Source of the DNA: Papaver somniferum
Lineage: Eukaryota > Streptophyta > Magnoliopsida > Ranunculales > Papaveraceae
Length of the DNA stretch: 64,000 nt
Assembly (NCBI RefSeq): GCF_003573695.1
Contig: NC_039362.1
Location: forward strand, 7,044,088-7,108,087
Direction of reading: 5' to 3'
A model generated the notes under the pieces. It was given only the letters and a program-made list of their open reading frames with translations, had not been told where the DNA came from and made no database searches. Below, piece after piece: positions 23,627 to 36,167 of the stretch. How positions within the stretch are numbered: position 1 is the stretch's first letter; each line of letters begins with the position of its first letter. A program made the translations under genes and the position numbers.

Positions 23627-24910
23627 CAGGATATTCCAAATGTTATCAAAATGCTCTAAAAGTTAGCATAGGAAATTGATGTACTAATAGACACGATTCT
23701 CATCAGAAACTTAAGAGAGCCTAAATAAATAAACTTACAAAACCAAACAGCAAACCACAAATATGCCTTCCCTAAAATGTCAGCTCCGTCTGTTTCACAA
23801 CTGAAATTCTGTCATTTAACATACAAGTCATAGGTAAACCAAGAGTTGGGAGAATTCATAAAAGAACTATGCCATTCATATATATACTTTTGTTGTCAAT
23901 CAATATATTAGCAACAAAGTAAGTGGTACAGACACAATTTCATTTTGGAGTAAGTAAAATAAGGATAATAAGTTAAAAAGACCCAACATAAAGAAAGATA
24001 TAATTTGTAAATTTTAGATTATCTGGAGCCAGGTGAACATGTTCACATCCCTAATTTGATTAAGAAATTGTAAATTGTTAAGTAAGGTTTACCTTCAATA
24101 GTTTGGGAGCTTATTGCTCATACTTGATGACGAACTTTTCTAAGAAAGACTCCTTGCCCATTTCCAAAATTGTATACAAGGATAAACTATCCTTCACCAG
24201 ACCCTTGGCTGTTAAATTCGGTGAACACAAACCCTCTTACTTTGTTGAGCATCATTTTATCAAATACGCCTGCAGGAGGAATACATGCGTGTCCGAAAAC
24301 GGCAAACACGTATCTGTCAGTACTAACAATCTTCTTGATGAAATCGAATTTGTGAACTAAAAGATAAGACCCTTGAAAAGTCTAGAAATATCTTTAGAAT
24401 TGAAAAATCAAGTTTGGGTTTAATGAGTGAAAGGATGAGTGGCACTCTAGTTATGAGTTTTGAGATGTGTGATTTAGTGAACCCATGAGCTTCAAGTAAG
24501 GTAATAACAGTGTCTGGATTTGAAGTGTTTTTGAAATTAATAAGTTAACTTAGAAATAGAAAGAGATTCTTTTTCAGTGAACCCACAATAATGAAGAAAA
24601 TAAGGGTTCTGTGATGTAAGATGTGAGCGTAGATAGAGCAACAGAGGGGTGGGTTTTGAATCTCTTCCACTGATTAAGATGATCTTATTCCGAATCTAAG
24701 TATTGCATACAGAACGAAACATTGCTACAGAAAATGTAGAACTCTGGAATAAAATAGGGTTTTAGAATCAAACTAACGGATTTTGGGGAGAACTGGAATA
24801 GTCCGAGCTCGCTCGATAGTCGGTAGAGAGGATAGCACCAACAAATAAACTACTTAGCACAATGTTACCAATCATGACAGTGAAGAATGTTCAGACTGGG
24901 AGGTCATTAC

Positions 24911-26375
24911 CAGGTAAGCATTCCATGTTGCCTTTCCGCCGAGTAAGGACAACTCCTTCGAATTGATCATTCCAGAACTGCATTAATCAAGGTGAGTAGC
25001 CATTTAAACATGTTTGTACTTGTAAAACCAAATTTACTGTAACTTTCAAATGCACACCAGTCAATCAACTATCAAGCATATCGTAACTTTGTAAGCAACA
25101 CCATGTAACCCAAACAGAAACATCACATAACAGTTTCATGTTTAAGGAAGTCCAATAAAAAAACTACCCAAGTTGAACAGAAACACACACGAGATGCATT
25201 ACTAAATGAATCAGAGTATACAAAGGATTCCATTATGTACTACTAGGATTAGTGTCTGATGCCTTTTTTTTTTCTGAAGATGATAGTTAAGCATTGCACC
25301 TTTGTTTGTTAAGATCTTGATTTCATTCTTTTTTCAGCACAATGAACGGTTTAAACTAAAAACAAAATTTCATAGTCACAAAATCTAAAAAAAAAAAATG
25401 GCCAAAGGAAATGTTACACGTCTGAGTTGTGAACTTATGAGTAGCGATTGAGTAGTAAGGATGAGCTAATCAGATAAAAAAAGTTAGGTTGAAATTGCAA
25501 AATCAGCTATTTTAGAAGCTAAGCAGTTTGCCATTCCTATTCAAACTTGTATAATCTTCTCATGACAGTGCATGTCAGAACTTGCGTATTAGATTCCTCA
25601 AACTAAAGTGTTGCATCCAAGTAAAATCACAGTGGTTGTTCAACTTTGGTTCAGTGGCAGGATTGTTCTGTCTCACTCAAAGTTTCTATTCAGCATTCAC
25701 ATTTCCTCCACAAACTAACAAATCCTATTCCTAGTACTTGGGCATTTTATACTAAATGAGATTGGAAAGGGGATTCCGGACAACAGTCTGTAAGTAAGAT
25801 GTTAATTGTGACTGCTCGTTTTTCTTGCCTAACATGTCCAGACGCAAACCAACAAAACAAAGATCAATAAAGATGCTTCTTAACACTAATAGAGTCTTCG
25901 ATGTACCTTGATATAACATCAGATAGTTGTTTAGCAATAACAGGTGCTTCGCAGGCCGACCAGGTCTCACAAGTTGCGAACAAACAGGAGGCATATGAAA
26001 CTCAATAGCTAAGCAACCCTTGTCAGGTGATTCTGCTGATGGGTATCATGGCTTTATTTTGATAGCATCCAGCATACTCTACAATCTACATAAGCACACA
26101 CACACACACACACAACTTCATTAGCGCATTTCATCGAATATGATATGTTCATCAGAAAAACAGAGATAAATGGATTCATACGTACATACAGGGTAACCCA
26201 ATCTTAGCTAGCGCTCAACCATCAGATGAACAGCTCCAAGAGTGACAGAATTCAGTATAGATAGGTCAGCCATCAGGACGGATGGATTCTCGTAGTATCG
26301 AAGTGGAAATAGCCTCCTGAATGCATCAACTTCTATGTCTAAATGACACTTCCAGACTCCCATCTTCGACCCCCA
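24911..26375 (-). pseudogene. RRP43: exosome subunit RRP43 (RNase PH-like), exons 1-3 only, broken
   Basis: Three minus-strand blocks match the start of plant RRP43, a non-catalytic RNase PH-fold ring subunit of the RNA exosome. Block 1 (about 26193-26375) has DAFRRLFPLRYYE, then SIRPDG and ALAKIG in shifted frames with stops. Block 2 (25907-26079) has AESPDKGC, IEFHMPPVCS and VRPGRPA, then, after a one-base loss, EAPVIAKQLSDVIS; it ends at a GT donor. Block 3 (24911-24977) has SGMINSKELSLLGGKATW between AG and GT sites. The order and strand are those of a gene, but frameshifts and stops break it, and the remaining two-thirds of the protein is missing. Family assignment rests on remembered motifs. 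Confidence 0.8.
26095..26114 (+). repeat. (CA)n microsatellite
   Basis: Ten CA units in the intron between RRP43-like blocks 1 and 2. Confidence 0.95.
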
Positions 26376-26839
26376 TCACTCTTTCTCCCGGACCCGGTAT
26401 GATTCTTTTTGGACCTCCCGGACGAACTACTTTCCTCGACGACCCAGAGACGAACAGTATCAGGACTTGGACAAAAGAGAGAAATTTCATTCATTCCGGT
26501 TGTTTTTCATGTTCGTGTGGTTAAAAGGTGCTGTACTGCGGTGGTATTATTGCCTTATTGGGCAGAAATAACCATCAAATTCTTGTGGCGGCGGCCAATG
26601 TTGACTGTTAACAGCCAACACACACATTTCCCTGGACACCGTTTCATTTCTCCTCACATTTCTTTTTATTAGTAGTTTTTACAACCATATTGACATCCGT
26701 TGAAATAGCTATTTTAGAACCGGTAGTTGGTGAGGGTCCAAATTAATAAGTTAATGTTCTTTTCAAAAAGAAAATGGGGACGGTTGATTAAGATGGGATT
26801 CAATGAGTTTTGGTGCCAAAAATAATGTTAATAACTCTC
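26376..26839 (+). other. no gene seen
   Basis: Mixed sequence upstream of the RRP43 fragment. Short frames on the plus strand have no recognisable motif. Confidence 0.4.
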
Positions 26840-29107
26840 CTGGCTTTTTCTTTACTCCTTCCAGAGGTCTTAGACATGGGATCATCTATCTCCATATCTC
26901 TTTCTTTTCTGCATGGACGTTTTATCCTGAATTCTCATACACAGTGAAGATCTAGGTATCATTTTTGGTATAAAGATTTGCAGGGGAGCTCCTTCTATAA
27001 ACCATCTTCTTGCTGATGATTGTATGGTCTTCTGCAAAGCCAACAAAGTTGAAGCTCAAAATCTCATGGACATTCTCAACATATTTGGTGACACCTCTGG
27101 CCAACTCATCAATTTCAATAAATCAGGAGTTTTCTTCAGCAGAAACAATGATCCAGCTCTCATCCCTGCCATCAACAACATAATGGGAGTTCAAGTTCTG
27201 CAACTAGATGACAAATATCTAGGATCTCCTCTATTTACCACATAAGCAAAATCAAGTCCTTTAAACCAGGGGTTGACAAGATGAAGTTGAGGTTATCAAG
27301 TTGGAAAAATGCACCTCTAAATCCTGCTGGTAGGGAAGTTCTCATCAAAACTGATACTTCAACAACCAGTATCTACCAAATGAATTGCTTTAGGATTCCT
27401 AAACAAACCTGTCAAGACTTAAACAAACTTCAAAGAGATTTTTTTTTTCTGGGAAAAAACCTGGAGAATCCCAAAGGCTACTACCTAAAGGATTAGACAA
27501 CTATCTGTAAACCAAAGGAGCTGGGTGGATTAGGTTTCATGAACATGGAGCTCTTGAACAGCTCGATGATCACAAAAATTGGATGGAGACTAGAACAAGA
27601 TAAAGACTCGTTATGGTATCAACTGATGGATGCTAAGTACTTGTTGGGGAGAAATGTTCTAAATATGGATGCTAAAGCTAAAGATGGAGAATCTTGGATC
27701 TGAAAAGGTTTTCTTAAAGGCATACAAAACATACACCACCATTGTTATTGGAAAATCAGCAATGGAAACAGAATTAGAATATGGGAAGACATCTGGATCC
27801 CAAAAACCACAGTTAAACTCATAAAACCCACTTATTTCCCACAACATATTGAGATGATGACACACCTCATGACAGACTGTAATTCTCATCTTGTTGAGCA
27901 CATTTTCAGTATCAACACTACTCAAAACATCCTGGCTCTTGACACTCAACCAGGGGCAGATGACACAATTCAATGGAACTTAAATGAAACTGGAAACTTC
28001 TGTGTCAAAGCCATTTATAAGGCAAAGATAGACAACCTATACATGAATGACACCGTTACAAGAAATTGGGAGGCTATATGGAAAATGAATATTGCTCAAG
28101 TTATAAAGGTTTTTATCTGGAAATATGCTCATGAAATCCTATCCAGTAATGCAAAGACTGCAAGCATTCTGCACTACATTGATCCTATACGTCAAATTTG
28201 CAAAAGTGGGGAGGAATCCATGACACACATTTTCTTAAATTGTCGTGCAACAACTGGTGTATGACATGAAGTTCTTGGGACATCTCATGGAAAGTTTGAC
28301 AGCAACACAAACTTCATGGATTGGTTCAACTCCTGGTTCATACCTGGAGATTCTTCTGAAAATTACAATATCTATGAAACTATTTTTTGGTATATTTGGA
28401 AGGCTAGATGTGATCTAATCTTCAATCACATAAAGCGTAATGCAAAACAAACATCTCTCAGCATTAACCAACACCTCTGTGATTATAACAGAGTTCACAA
28501 CCAACCAACTCATGCTCTAAATATCTTCCCTTTGAACGGTGAAGAACCTGACATTCGGGTAGACATTCGGTGCCTTATGATTTGAATCAACATACTCCAC
28601 GAGATTTTAGTTTTATTATCAAAATATGTACAATACAAGATCCTGAAAATCAAAAAAAAATCTCTGCACTAACTATCTGGGATGTTGTAGGAAACATCAT
28701 TGATAGAAGAGGATACTCAGGCCAATTGGGAGAATGGGGAGCAACAGGAGGTGCAAGCCTAGCTTTCAACTGGGCTAAGGAGCAGCAACACATGAACATT
28801 GAAGTACAAGCTGAATCCAAAGAAATTCTGATAAGATTTCAGTCTCTATACACCCAGGCTATCAAAGGAAGATTCAACATTACTTATTATGAAGACTTGT
28901 AAAACACAAATGAGGACACTTTATTAAAAATCGAACAAGTATCTTTTGTTTTAACTAGTCTTACTCTTATTCATAGAACTCAAAACTTGCAATCTCTAAA
29001 TATTGTTATTTTGCGTAAGAACTATGAAAACAGGCTTGGCACAAGCAGTGCTACTACTTTTTCTTGTTCTTAGGCTCTGCCTAAGTTTTTTTCTATAAAA
29101 GAAAAAT
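26840..29107 (+). mobile_element. 5'-truncated L1-type LINE: end of RT, zf-RVT and RNase H
   Basis: It is homologous to the 3' half of the LINE at 36-48 kb, from about 42800 onward. Recognisable parts are the RT tail with the catalytic Ala-Asp-Asp at about 27010 (LLADDCMVFCKAN), the region after RT (27240-27500), the zf-RVT zinc-binding domain (about 27850-28260), and an RNase H-like C-terminal domain (about 28600-28900; GATGGASLAFNWA). Stops and frameshifts interrupt it, for example near 27243, 28262 and 28583. The 3' end is near an A-rich strip at 29096-29107. Truncation at the 5' side is the usual outcome of target-primed reverse transcription. Confidence 0.85.
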
Positions 29108-29146
29108 ATTGATATATGGGCATGAAATGATTATTGATAGGTATAA

Positions 29147-29620
29147 TGTTACGTTCAAGATTGAATCCATTAAGTTGTGTTTGTTTTCTGTTAGCATTTT
29201 ATGTCAGTTCAGGTTGAGTTAGTCGTGCACTTTGTTATGAACGTGTTAGTAGAGTCGTGGTCAGTAGGATCTTTAGTTGTGTTTTGAATTATGATGTTTA
29301 CTTCCTAGTTTTTAGGATCGGCAGTTGCTTGTTTAGGATCATGGGAATATCTTGTATCCTTATTTAAACATATATGAATGGAAGGAAAAGATACCACATT
29401 GAATTATCAGAAAACTTTTGTGTAACATCTTTGTTATTCAGAGGCTAGGGCTCCTCAATAGGCCTTGGACGCCAGGGTTCGTCTGTAAACCCTTTTATCT
29501 TCATTTTTCTACCATATTCATTTTTTTTTCTTAACAATAATCATTATCATTTACCTGCACTTATTCTCCAGAGCCTATTATATCCTTTCCGTTACCATCT
29601 TTCCTAGTGTGATCGTAACA
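29147..29620 (+). repeat. 5' LTR of the gag-only element
   Basis: 474 bp, TGTTACG to CGTAACA. A stretch at about 29365 (ccttatttaaacata) could serve as the TATA region. Confidence 0.9.
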
Positions 29621-29728
29621 AGTGGTATAACTAGAGCAAGGTTTTCGCTTCCGCAAAACACAAACATTGCTTCCCAAAAAAACTATCATTCTACTTTCTT
29701 TACACCAAACCAGCATAAAAATCAAAAA

Positions 29729-30642
29729 ATGGATGCAAGGGTTGAGAGTTTAGAAAAAACTACAGAAGATCTAAAAGAAATTATGACTGATAATCAAAAG
29801 GTGATCGTCGAAAAAAGAATTGCTCTAACGGATCTGCTTGGAATGTTTGTTCTGATGCAAACTAATACAGAAGGTGATGAAAAATGTTCAACTGGTGAGA
29901 AACCACAATCAAATGAAAATGGAGGATCTTTTTCAAAAACTTCTGCAAAACTGAAAGGTGGTGTTAAACTAGTTTTTCCAAGTTTTAAAGGTTCTGAAGA
30001 TCCTACTAGTTGGTTATGTAGAGGTGAGCAATACTTTTTTCTTCATGAAATTCCTGAAAGTGAACGTGTTTCTTATGCTTCTTATCATCTCGATGATGAT
30101 GCACAAATATGGTACCAAATATTGAAGCAAGAGCTGATTTACGTCACCTGGGAAGATTTCAAATCAGCACTCCAAACCCGTTATGGTCCAAATAACTATC
30201 TCGATTTCTTTGGAGAACTTAATAAGTTGCAGCAAACAGGGAGTGTTGAAGACTATCAAAATCAGTTTGAAAAGTTAGTAGCAAAGTCTGATTTAATATC
30301 GCAAGCCATACAAGTCGGTTTGTTTGTTAGCGGGTTGCGAGAATCCATTCGAACTGATGTGCAGGCAAATAAACCAGCAACACTGTCAGAAGCAATTGGG
30401 TTGGCACGTTTGACGAGGCTCGTGATAAGTCACAACTATTTGTTGTTACTCCAACAACAACTCAAGGAAAGATTCCAATAAGGCATTTAACTTCTATGCA
30501 GTTGCAAGAGCGCAAGAAACAAGAACTTTTCTTCCACTGTGATGAAAAGTTTAGGCCGGGGCACAACTGCAAGAAACTTTTCATGATTACTCCAGTCATT
30601 GAAGAAATAGATGGAGATCATGTTATGGAGACAGACAGTCCA
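29729..30642 (+). pseudogene. gypsy gag (retrotransposon gag domain), frameshifted
   Basis: The frame opens at ATG 29729 and runs to a TAA at 30479-30481. A short N-terminal coiled coil is followed by the retrotrans_gag domain (FPSFKGSEDPTSWL, WYQILKQE, WEDFKSALQTRYGP, NKLQQTGSVEDYQNQFEKL). Near 30405-30415 the homologous frame shifts. The other frame continues with a basic stretch and a zinc-knuckle relic (FHCDEKFRPGHNC, the first Cys of the usual CysxxCys replaced) to a TAG near 30642. Capsid-like function for packaging element RNA is inferred from the family. Confidence 0.85.
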
Positions 30643-30681
30643 TAGCCATGAGGACAAGGCTTAAATTAAGGGAGGAGCAGA

Positions 30682-31154
30682 TGTTACGTTCAAGATCGAA
30701 TCCATTAAGTTGTGTTTGTTTTCTGTTAGCATTTTATGTCAGTTCAGGTTGAGTTAGTTGTGCACTTTGTTATGAACGTGTTAGTAGAGTCCTGGTCAGT
30801 AGAATCTTTAGTTGTGTTTTGAATTATGATGTTTATTTCCTAGTTTTTAGGATCGGCAGTTGGTTGTTTAGGATCATGGGAATATCTTGTATCCTTATTT
30901 AAACAGATATGAATGGAAGGAAAAGATATCGCATTGAATTGTCAGAAAAGTTTTGTGTAACATCTTTGTTATTCGGAGGCTAGGGCTTCTCAATAGGCCT
31001 TGGACGCCAGGGTTCGTCTGTAAACCCTTTTATCTTCATTTTTCTATCATATTCATTTTTTTTCTTAACAATAATCATTATCATTTACCTGCACTTATTC
31101 TTCAGAGCCTATTGTATCCTTTCCATTACCATCTTTCCTAGTGTGATCGTAACA
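30682..31154 (+). repeat. 3' LTR of the gag-only element
   Basis: 473 bp, same ends as the 5' LTR. Confidence 0.9.
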
Positions 31155-31159
31155 TATAA

Positions 31160-32987
31160 ACAATGCTGCATGGATTTTTCCATATCTAGAATGGAAGGTA
31201 GATCTAGATCTTATTATAACAGTGGTTCTGGATACACTGTCCATTATGGAAAGCAAAAAGCTTTTGGATTCCAAGAAAGAAAATAATAAGACTTTTTAGT
31301 TTTGGTTTAAAATTTCAGACTACTTGTGTAAAAAAAATCATTCTTTTATGATTTTTGATTCGAACTTCTGCTTTTTATATCTAGACATGCTAAGCTTTTA
31401 ATTTTGAGTTTCACTAATGTCCCATATAAATGAGTTACACCAATGTCTCATTTCAAGCTGTTAACTTTAAATAACCAAATCCATATTTTGCTTGTCTTAT
31501 AGACACAAGACATGAATTCAAATCTAAGAGTTAATTAGCCAATTATGTGATAACATCAAGATTTTGGTTTGATTAGGAAAAAAAAACATCAAGATTTTAA
31601 TTTTTTTTCAGTTTTCCAATGTCTGTTTTGTTCCCGTTAAAAAAGATTGAATGTTTATTACAAAAAAAGAAAAGAAAAACTTAGCTGCTCATAATTGGCA
31701 ATCTTGACTAGATTTTTTTTTTTTTTTGTTGCAATCTCTAAATTTCGAGATGGTGGGTATGTATTTATTTGAATGAATCGGTAGTAGACACCCTGCTAAT
31801 TGCCGACCAGCCTTTAGCAATCCTGAAATCACCGAATATCAATTCTAGTACCTGGCGTGTCAACCTGAAATAACAGATTTCAAAGTCTAAACGGAAATTA
31901 AACACAATTAGTGTTATACTCTGATGATTAGCCTTAATCATACGGGCACAAGATGTTGACTTAAATGAGCCGTATTCACTTGAAAACTCGACAATCAAAA
32001 TTGGTCTCAAGGACGACAACAAATCATCTAACTAGGAGATTCATGGGATCCACATGTCTAACTAAGATTCCAAATCCCTGGAATCCCTTCATTACAAAAG
32101 TAAAATATTCCTTCTTCTTCTTCTTTTAACTGAATCCGTTTCTGTTACTGTTAGTCAAACACAAGAAAGAAAGAAAGAAAACCCAATTCTGAGGAGCTGT
32201 TCTTGTTCACCATTATCACACCCACCTCTCCTCTTCTTCAGATTCTGTTCTCTTGTTGGGGGTTAGTAGTTATTTTGCTTTGAAATTCAGTTTTTTTTTT
32301 TTTTTTTTTTTTAATTCTTTGATTTTATCTCTGAATGTGATGTGTACCAAAATAAAAGATGTGGTAATAGTACTAATAAAGATGATTACATCATCTACTT
32401 AAAGATTCTCCTTTTGATATTTCTCCTCATCATGGGGCCAACTTAATTCTATTTTAATCACCTTGTTTTGCAAATTACACACTTAATCTAATTAAGTTTT
32501 TTTTCATATAAGTTAATTCTATTATTCAGTCTTTTCAACATATAAGTTTTCTTATTAATTAGATAGTCCCATCCATTTTTTTCTTCTTAAACTTAATCTC
32601 TTCTATCAATAGTAATGGTGAGATTTGTGTTCTTAGTTTATAGTCTGATCAATTTCATTATATGTTCTTTCTTCTTTTTCTTGTTTTAATTTTGGGTTTA
32701 CTCCACAGAGTTTATTGTTTTTCAAACAGACAGCGTGATTGGCTGAATTTTTTATCTTTGTTTTTCAAAACAAAACAAGCTGGAACTTCTGGCTAATTTT
32801 ATGGGCTGTTTGTTTCTGTATTTTTGTCCTTTTTTTTTAATGGGTTTTTTGTCTTATTTTTCTAAGTGATGAGGACAATTGACAAATCTTCATCTCTTGC
32901 TTGCAGGATATTACTGCTTTTGCTTCCTTGATTTCTCATTCAATTGAGAGATTTTGGTTGTATAATCATAGTACAGGGTTGCTCAAG
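31160..32987 (+). promoter_or_regulatory. AT-rich spacer, then promoter and 5' leader of the ureide permease gene
   Basis: 31160-32100 has no recognisable gene. A pyrimidine-rich stretch at 32100-32275 (cttcttcttctt, ctcctcttcttc) followed by T-runs (about 32291-32312) could be the first untranslated exon and its intron. A plausible 3' splice site (cttgcttgcag, ending 32907) lies 80 bases before the start codon, so the 5' UTR is probably spliced. This layout is inferred. Confidence 0.4.
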
Positions 32988-35656
32988 ATGTATGTAGTTG
33001 AGAGTAAGGCAGGAGCCATAGGATGCATGTTGCTTGCTCTACTCTTCTTGGGTACATGGCCTGCTATTCTTACTCTTTTGGAAAGAAGAGGGAGGCTTCC
33101 TCAACATACTTACCTTGATTACTCTATCACGAATCTCTTGGCTGCGGTGTTAATTGCCTTGACATTCGGTCAAATTGGCGATGGCAAACCCAATACGCCG
33201 AATTTCATCACTCAGCTTTATCAGGTGAGTTGTTTCAGTTTATTTATACATAAGTTATAGTCTCTTTATCGTGCTGAAGAAGTAGATTTATTGTCAATGC
33301 ATCATTCTGTTTAGTCCGGTTTCGATGAACTTAAACTTTATTATATGAAACTTAAAAGGATAAATCATCCTATCCTTGATTACTTACTAGATTAGATGTT
33401 CGTCATTGCTCTTTGAACCTGTGACATAGTTGAAATAGAGAAGAATAGACATGCTAAAGAGGTGTTTCGGAAATGGGTCTTGTGTTGTATCATCGTTTAT
33501 ATGTAACGGTTCTAGTACAAATATGACCTCAAAGGAAAATAAGTTTCAGGATTACATAATTTCCTGCATTTCTGAGTAAAATTGGCTCCCGTAGCAATCT
33601 GAAGTATTTTTAGCCAATAGCTGCAATCATAAATTTTTCATAAGATGGGACACCGATAACATTTGAAGTCTCTGTATTGTCTAGTCCAACACACTGTAAA
33701 CTCCATTTATTTCCTGAACAGCTGTAGTTGCTGTTATCAGTTAACTACTTTTTGTTTACCACGTAATCCGGTTACATGTGCAGGACAACTGGCCTTGCGT
33801 CTTGTTTGCTATGGCAGGTGGTGTGTTTCTCAGTCTTGGAAATCTCGCTACTCAGTATGCTTGGGCATTTGTTGGTCTCTCGGTGACAGAGGTCATAACT
33901 GCAAGCATAACAGTTGTTATAGGTATTTTTATTTCCCTGACTGAATTTCTCTCTTTTTATTCTTAAACCAAATCCCGACATTAAAATGACAGTCTTGAAT
34001 TGTGAAGAGTAATTTCAGCTTGTAATTGACTATAAAATTTGTGTCCCACCACACCATGAATGAAAACAGGAACAACTTTGAACTACTTCTTAGATGATCG
34101 AATCAACAAAGCCGAGATTCTATTCCCAGGAGTTGCATGTTTTCTAATTGCGGTTCTTCTTGGATCTGCTGTTCATTCTTCAAATGGAACTGATAATAAA
34201 GCAAAGCTTAGTAGTTATACGGATGAAAAGGGGTACACTTGCTGCCCTTAATTACTATATCTAGTACTCTTCCTAGTTTGTTTGTTTTTACTTTGTTTAT
34301 CTCCACGCCTTATAAATTGAAGGAAAGTAAAGCCATTGAAAGAAATTTTCTTCGATTTTGCACTTCGTGGCTAACACATTGTAATATACTCGATATTTGA
34401 TTCCAGGGCAATTGAGATATCAGAGTCTAAGAATGTGTACAAGTACACAGGTAAGCAGTCCATTTGTCTACATTTTGCTGATATTTTCAGCTCTTACTGT
34501 AGGAAAAGCGGTAATGACCATATTCTGTAAAATCACTAATTGACATGGAAGTAATTGTAGATGGAAACAAGGATTTAGAGGATGGAAACGTTAGTGTTGA
34601 GAAAGCTGAAGTAGGAACTGCTGACTTCCTTATAGAGCTTGAAAATAAAAGAGCAATCAAGGTTGGTTATATCACATCACAATACTCATTTGCTGTATAT
34701 GTAAGTAATTTCAGCCTTTTGCCAGGTGAGTGTAATTTACAATGAATGAGCAGGTTTTTGGGAAGAGCACTTTGATCGGTCTGGGTATTACATTCTTTGC
34801 CGGCTTTTGCTTCTCTCTCTTCTCGCCGGCATTCAACTTGGCAACGAATGATCAATGGGACACAATGAAAGAAGGGGTTCCCCATTTAGTTGTCTACACT
34901 GCGTTTTTCTACTTCTCGGTTTCTTGTTTTACAATTGCTATTATTCTAAACATCACATTCCTGTACTACCCTGTGCTTAACCTACCGAGGTCATCTCTTA
35001 AGGCTTATGTGAATGATTGGAACGGTAGAAATTGGGCTCTTTTGGCAGGGCTCGTTTGTGGATTTGGGAACGGTCTCCAATTCATGGGTGGTCAAGCTGC
35101 TGGATATGCAGCTGCAGATGCTGTTCAGGTTAGTCTATATATTATATATATGTATTGATTCAAACAAACCATTAGAAGCTACTTGCGTTGCATCCAACAG
35201 ATTGTTGCGCGACATCAATAACCTTGCCTGTAGTTCGGACAGTTAGCTGATCCATAATACTCGTGTTTTGAGGATGATAGTTTCCCATCTAATCCATCAT
35301 ACTACGAGCAAACCTTTGTGTATGAAAGTATGTTACTCAGAAATTAGATGTAAATAGAGTGCATGAGTAAGTGGGTATGAAGTCAAAGAAAGTAGGGAGG
35401 ATAAATGCACCAATGTTCAATCAAAATCTTTTGCTTCTTGTTTATTTTATCAGAATTAGAATATAGTAATCTTAAAATGTAATTTATTTGATAATATCAG
35501 GCACTTCCACTTGTGAGCACATTTTGGGGTATACTTCTGTTTGGAGAGTATCGGAAGTCGTCAAAAAAGACATACGTATTGCTTGTTAGCATGTTGCTGA
35601 TGTTCATTGTGGCAGTAGGGATTCTTATGGCATCATCAGGGCATCGAAAAACATGA
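32988..35656 (+). CDS. UPS: ureide permease (UPS family transporter)
   Basis: Seven coding exons give an intact 404-residue protein: 32988-33224, 33784-33922, 34070-34232, 34407-34450, 34561-34661, 34754-35128 and 35501-35656 (TGA). All junctions are GT-AG and in frame. It matches plant ureide permeases throughout: MYVVESKAGA at the start, GTWPAILTLLERRGRLPQHT, GNLATQYAWAFVGLSVTEVI, NYFLDDRINKAEILFPGV, FSLFSPAFNLATNDQWDT, GFGNGLQFMGGQAAGYAAAD and a MASSGHRK end. About ten membrane helices flank a hydrophilic loop at residues about 160-228. Characterised members move allantoin, uracil and related compounds with protons at the plasma membrane. Substrate choice here cannot be told from sequence. 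The start is fixed by the conserved N-terminus. Confidence 0.96.
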
Positions 35657-36152
35657 TGAAAGTTGTGTAGAATCTTATTGTAAATAGATCATCAAATCCT
35701 TGTCATCAAAGAGAGAATTTCTGTAACAAACATCTCTGATAAAGAGGATCGTTAACAAGTTCACTTCATATCCTTGTGAGGAACTCATGAGTTATATGTA
35801 AATTAAGTATTTGTATTGAATTACCATCCAATAGTATAAATCAAAAACATACACAAAGATATCTGTGTTGTCTAAATTTTGCCTCTACTACCAATTTGAG
35901 AGAGAGTCGAGGGCGTTAGAAGGCGATTTTCTGGCAATGTTGACTTGAGTCAAGGGTCTTTTACTTCGTTTGTGGCGATAATGATCTTCGTTTTCTAGTT
36001 TCTTCGGGTATTCAATGATCAGTGGATCCTCATTTGTTTAGTCCTCTTTTCTTTCTCTTTCTCTGCGATTTAGTTTTCTACTTAGTCTGGTTGTGGCTTG
36101 TTTTGGGTCTCGTTTACCTTTGGAGGGTTTTTCTTCCCCTTGTGTTGGGGTT
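35657..36152 (+). other. 3' UTR of the ureide permease gene, then spacer
   Basis: No gene. From about 35880 the sequence seems to continue at 48663 beyond the LINE and to belong to a degenerate element of unknown class. Confidence 0.45.
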
Positions 36153-36167
36153 GATTCTAGGAAGGTT

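Larger units (their letters stand above)
29147..31154 (+). mobile_element. gag-only Ty3/gypsy LTR retrotransposon (2.0 kb)
   Basis: Complete ends: LTRs at 29147-29620 and 30682-31154, each TGTTACG...CGTAACA, with the perfect 5-bp duplication TATAA (29142-29146 and 31155-31159). A primer-site-like agtggtataactagagc follows the left LTR, and a purine tract (aagggaggagcaga) precedes the right one. The 1.06 kb inside holds a gag frame but no pol. By eye the LTRs differ at about 17 of 474 positions, so insertion is moderately recent. It is a non-autonomous deletion derivative. Confidence 0.92.

Noticed and set aside
24103..24360. 85-codon plus-strand frame as a gene
   Set aside because: No recognised motif, no splice or promoter context, and it lies among minus-strand gene fragments.
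25752..25994. 80-codon minus-strand frame as a small protein
   Set aside because: Its first part is the wrong-frame continuation of the RRP43-like exon and the rest is intron sequence.
31765..32022. 85-codon minus-strand frame upstream of the ureide permease gene
   Set aside because: No recognisable family. A splice-like site inside it is not enough to call a gene.
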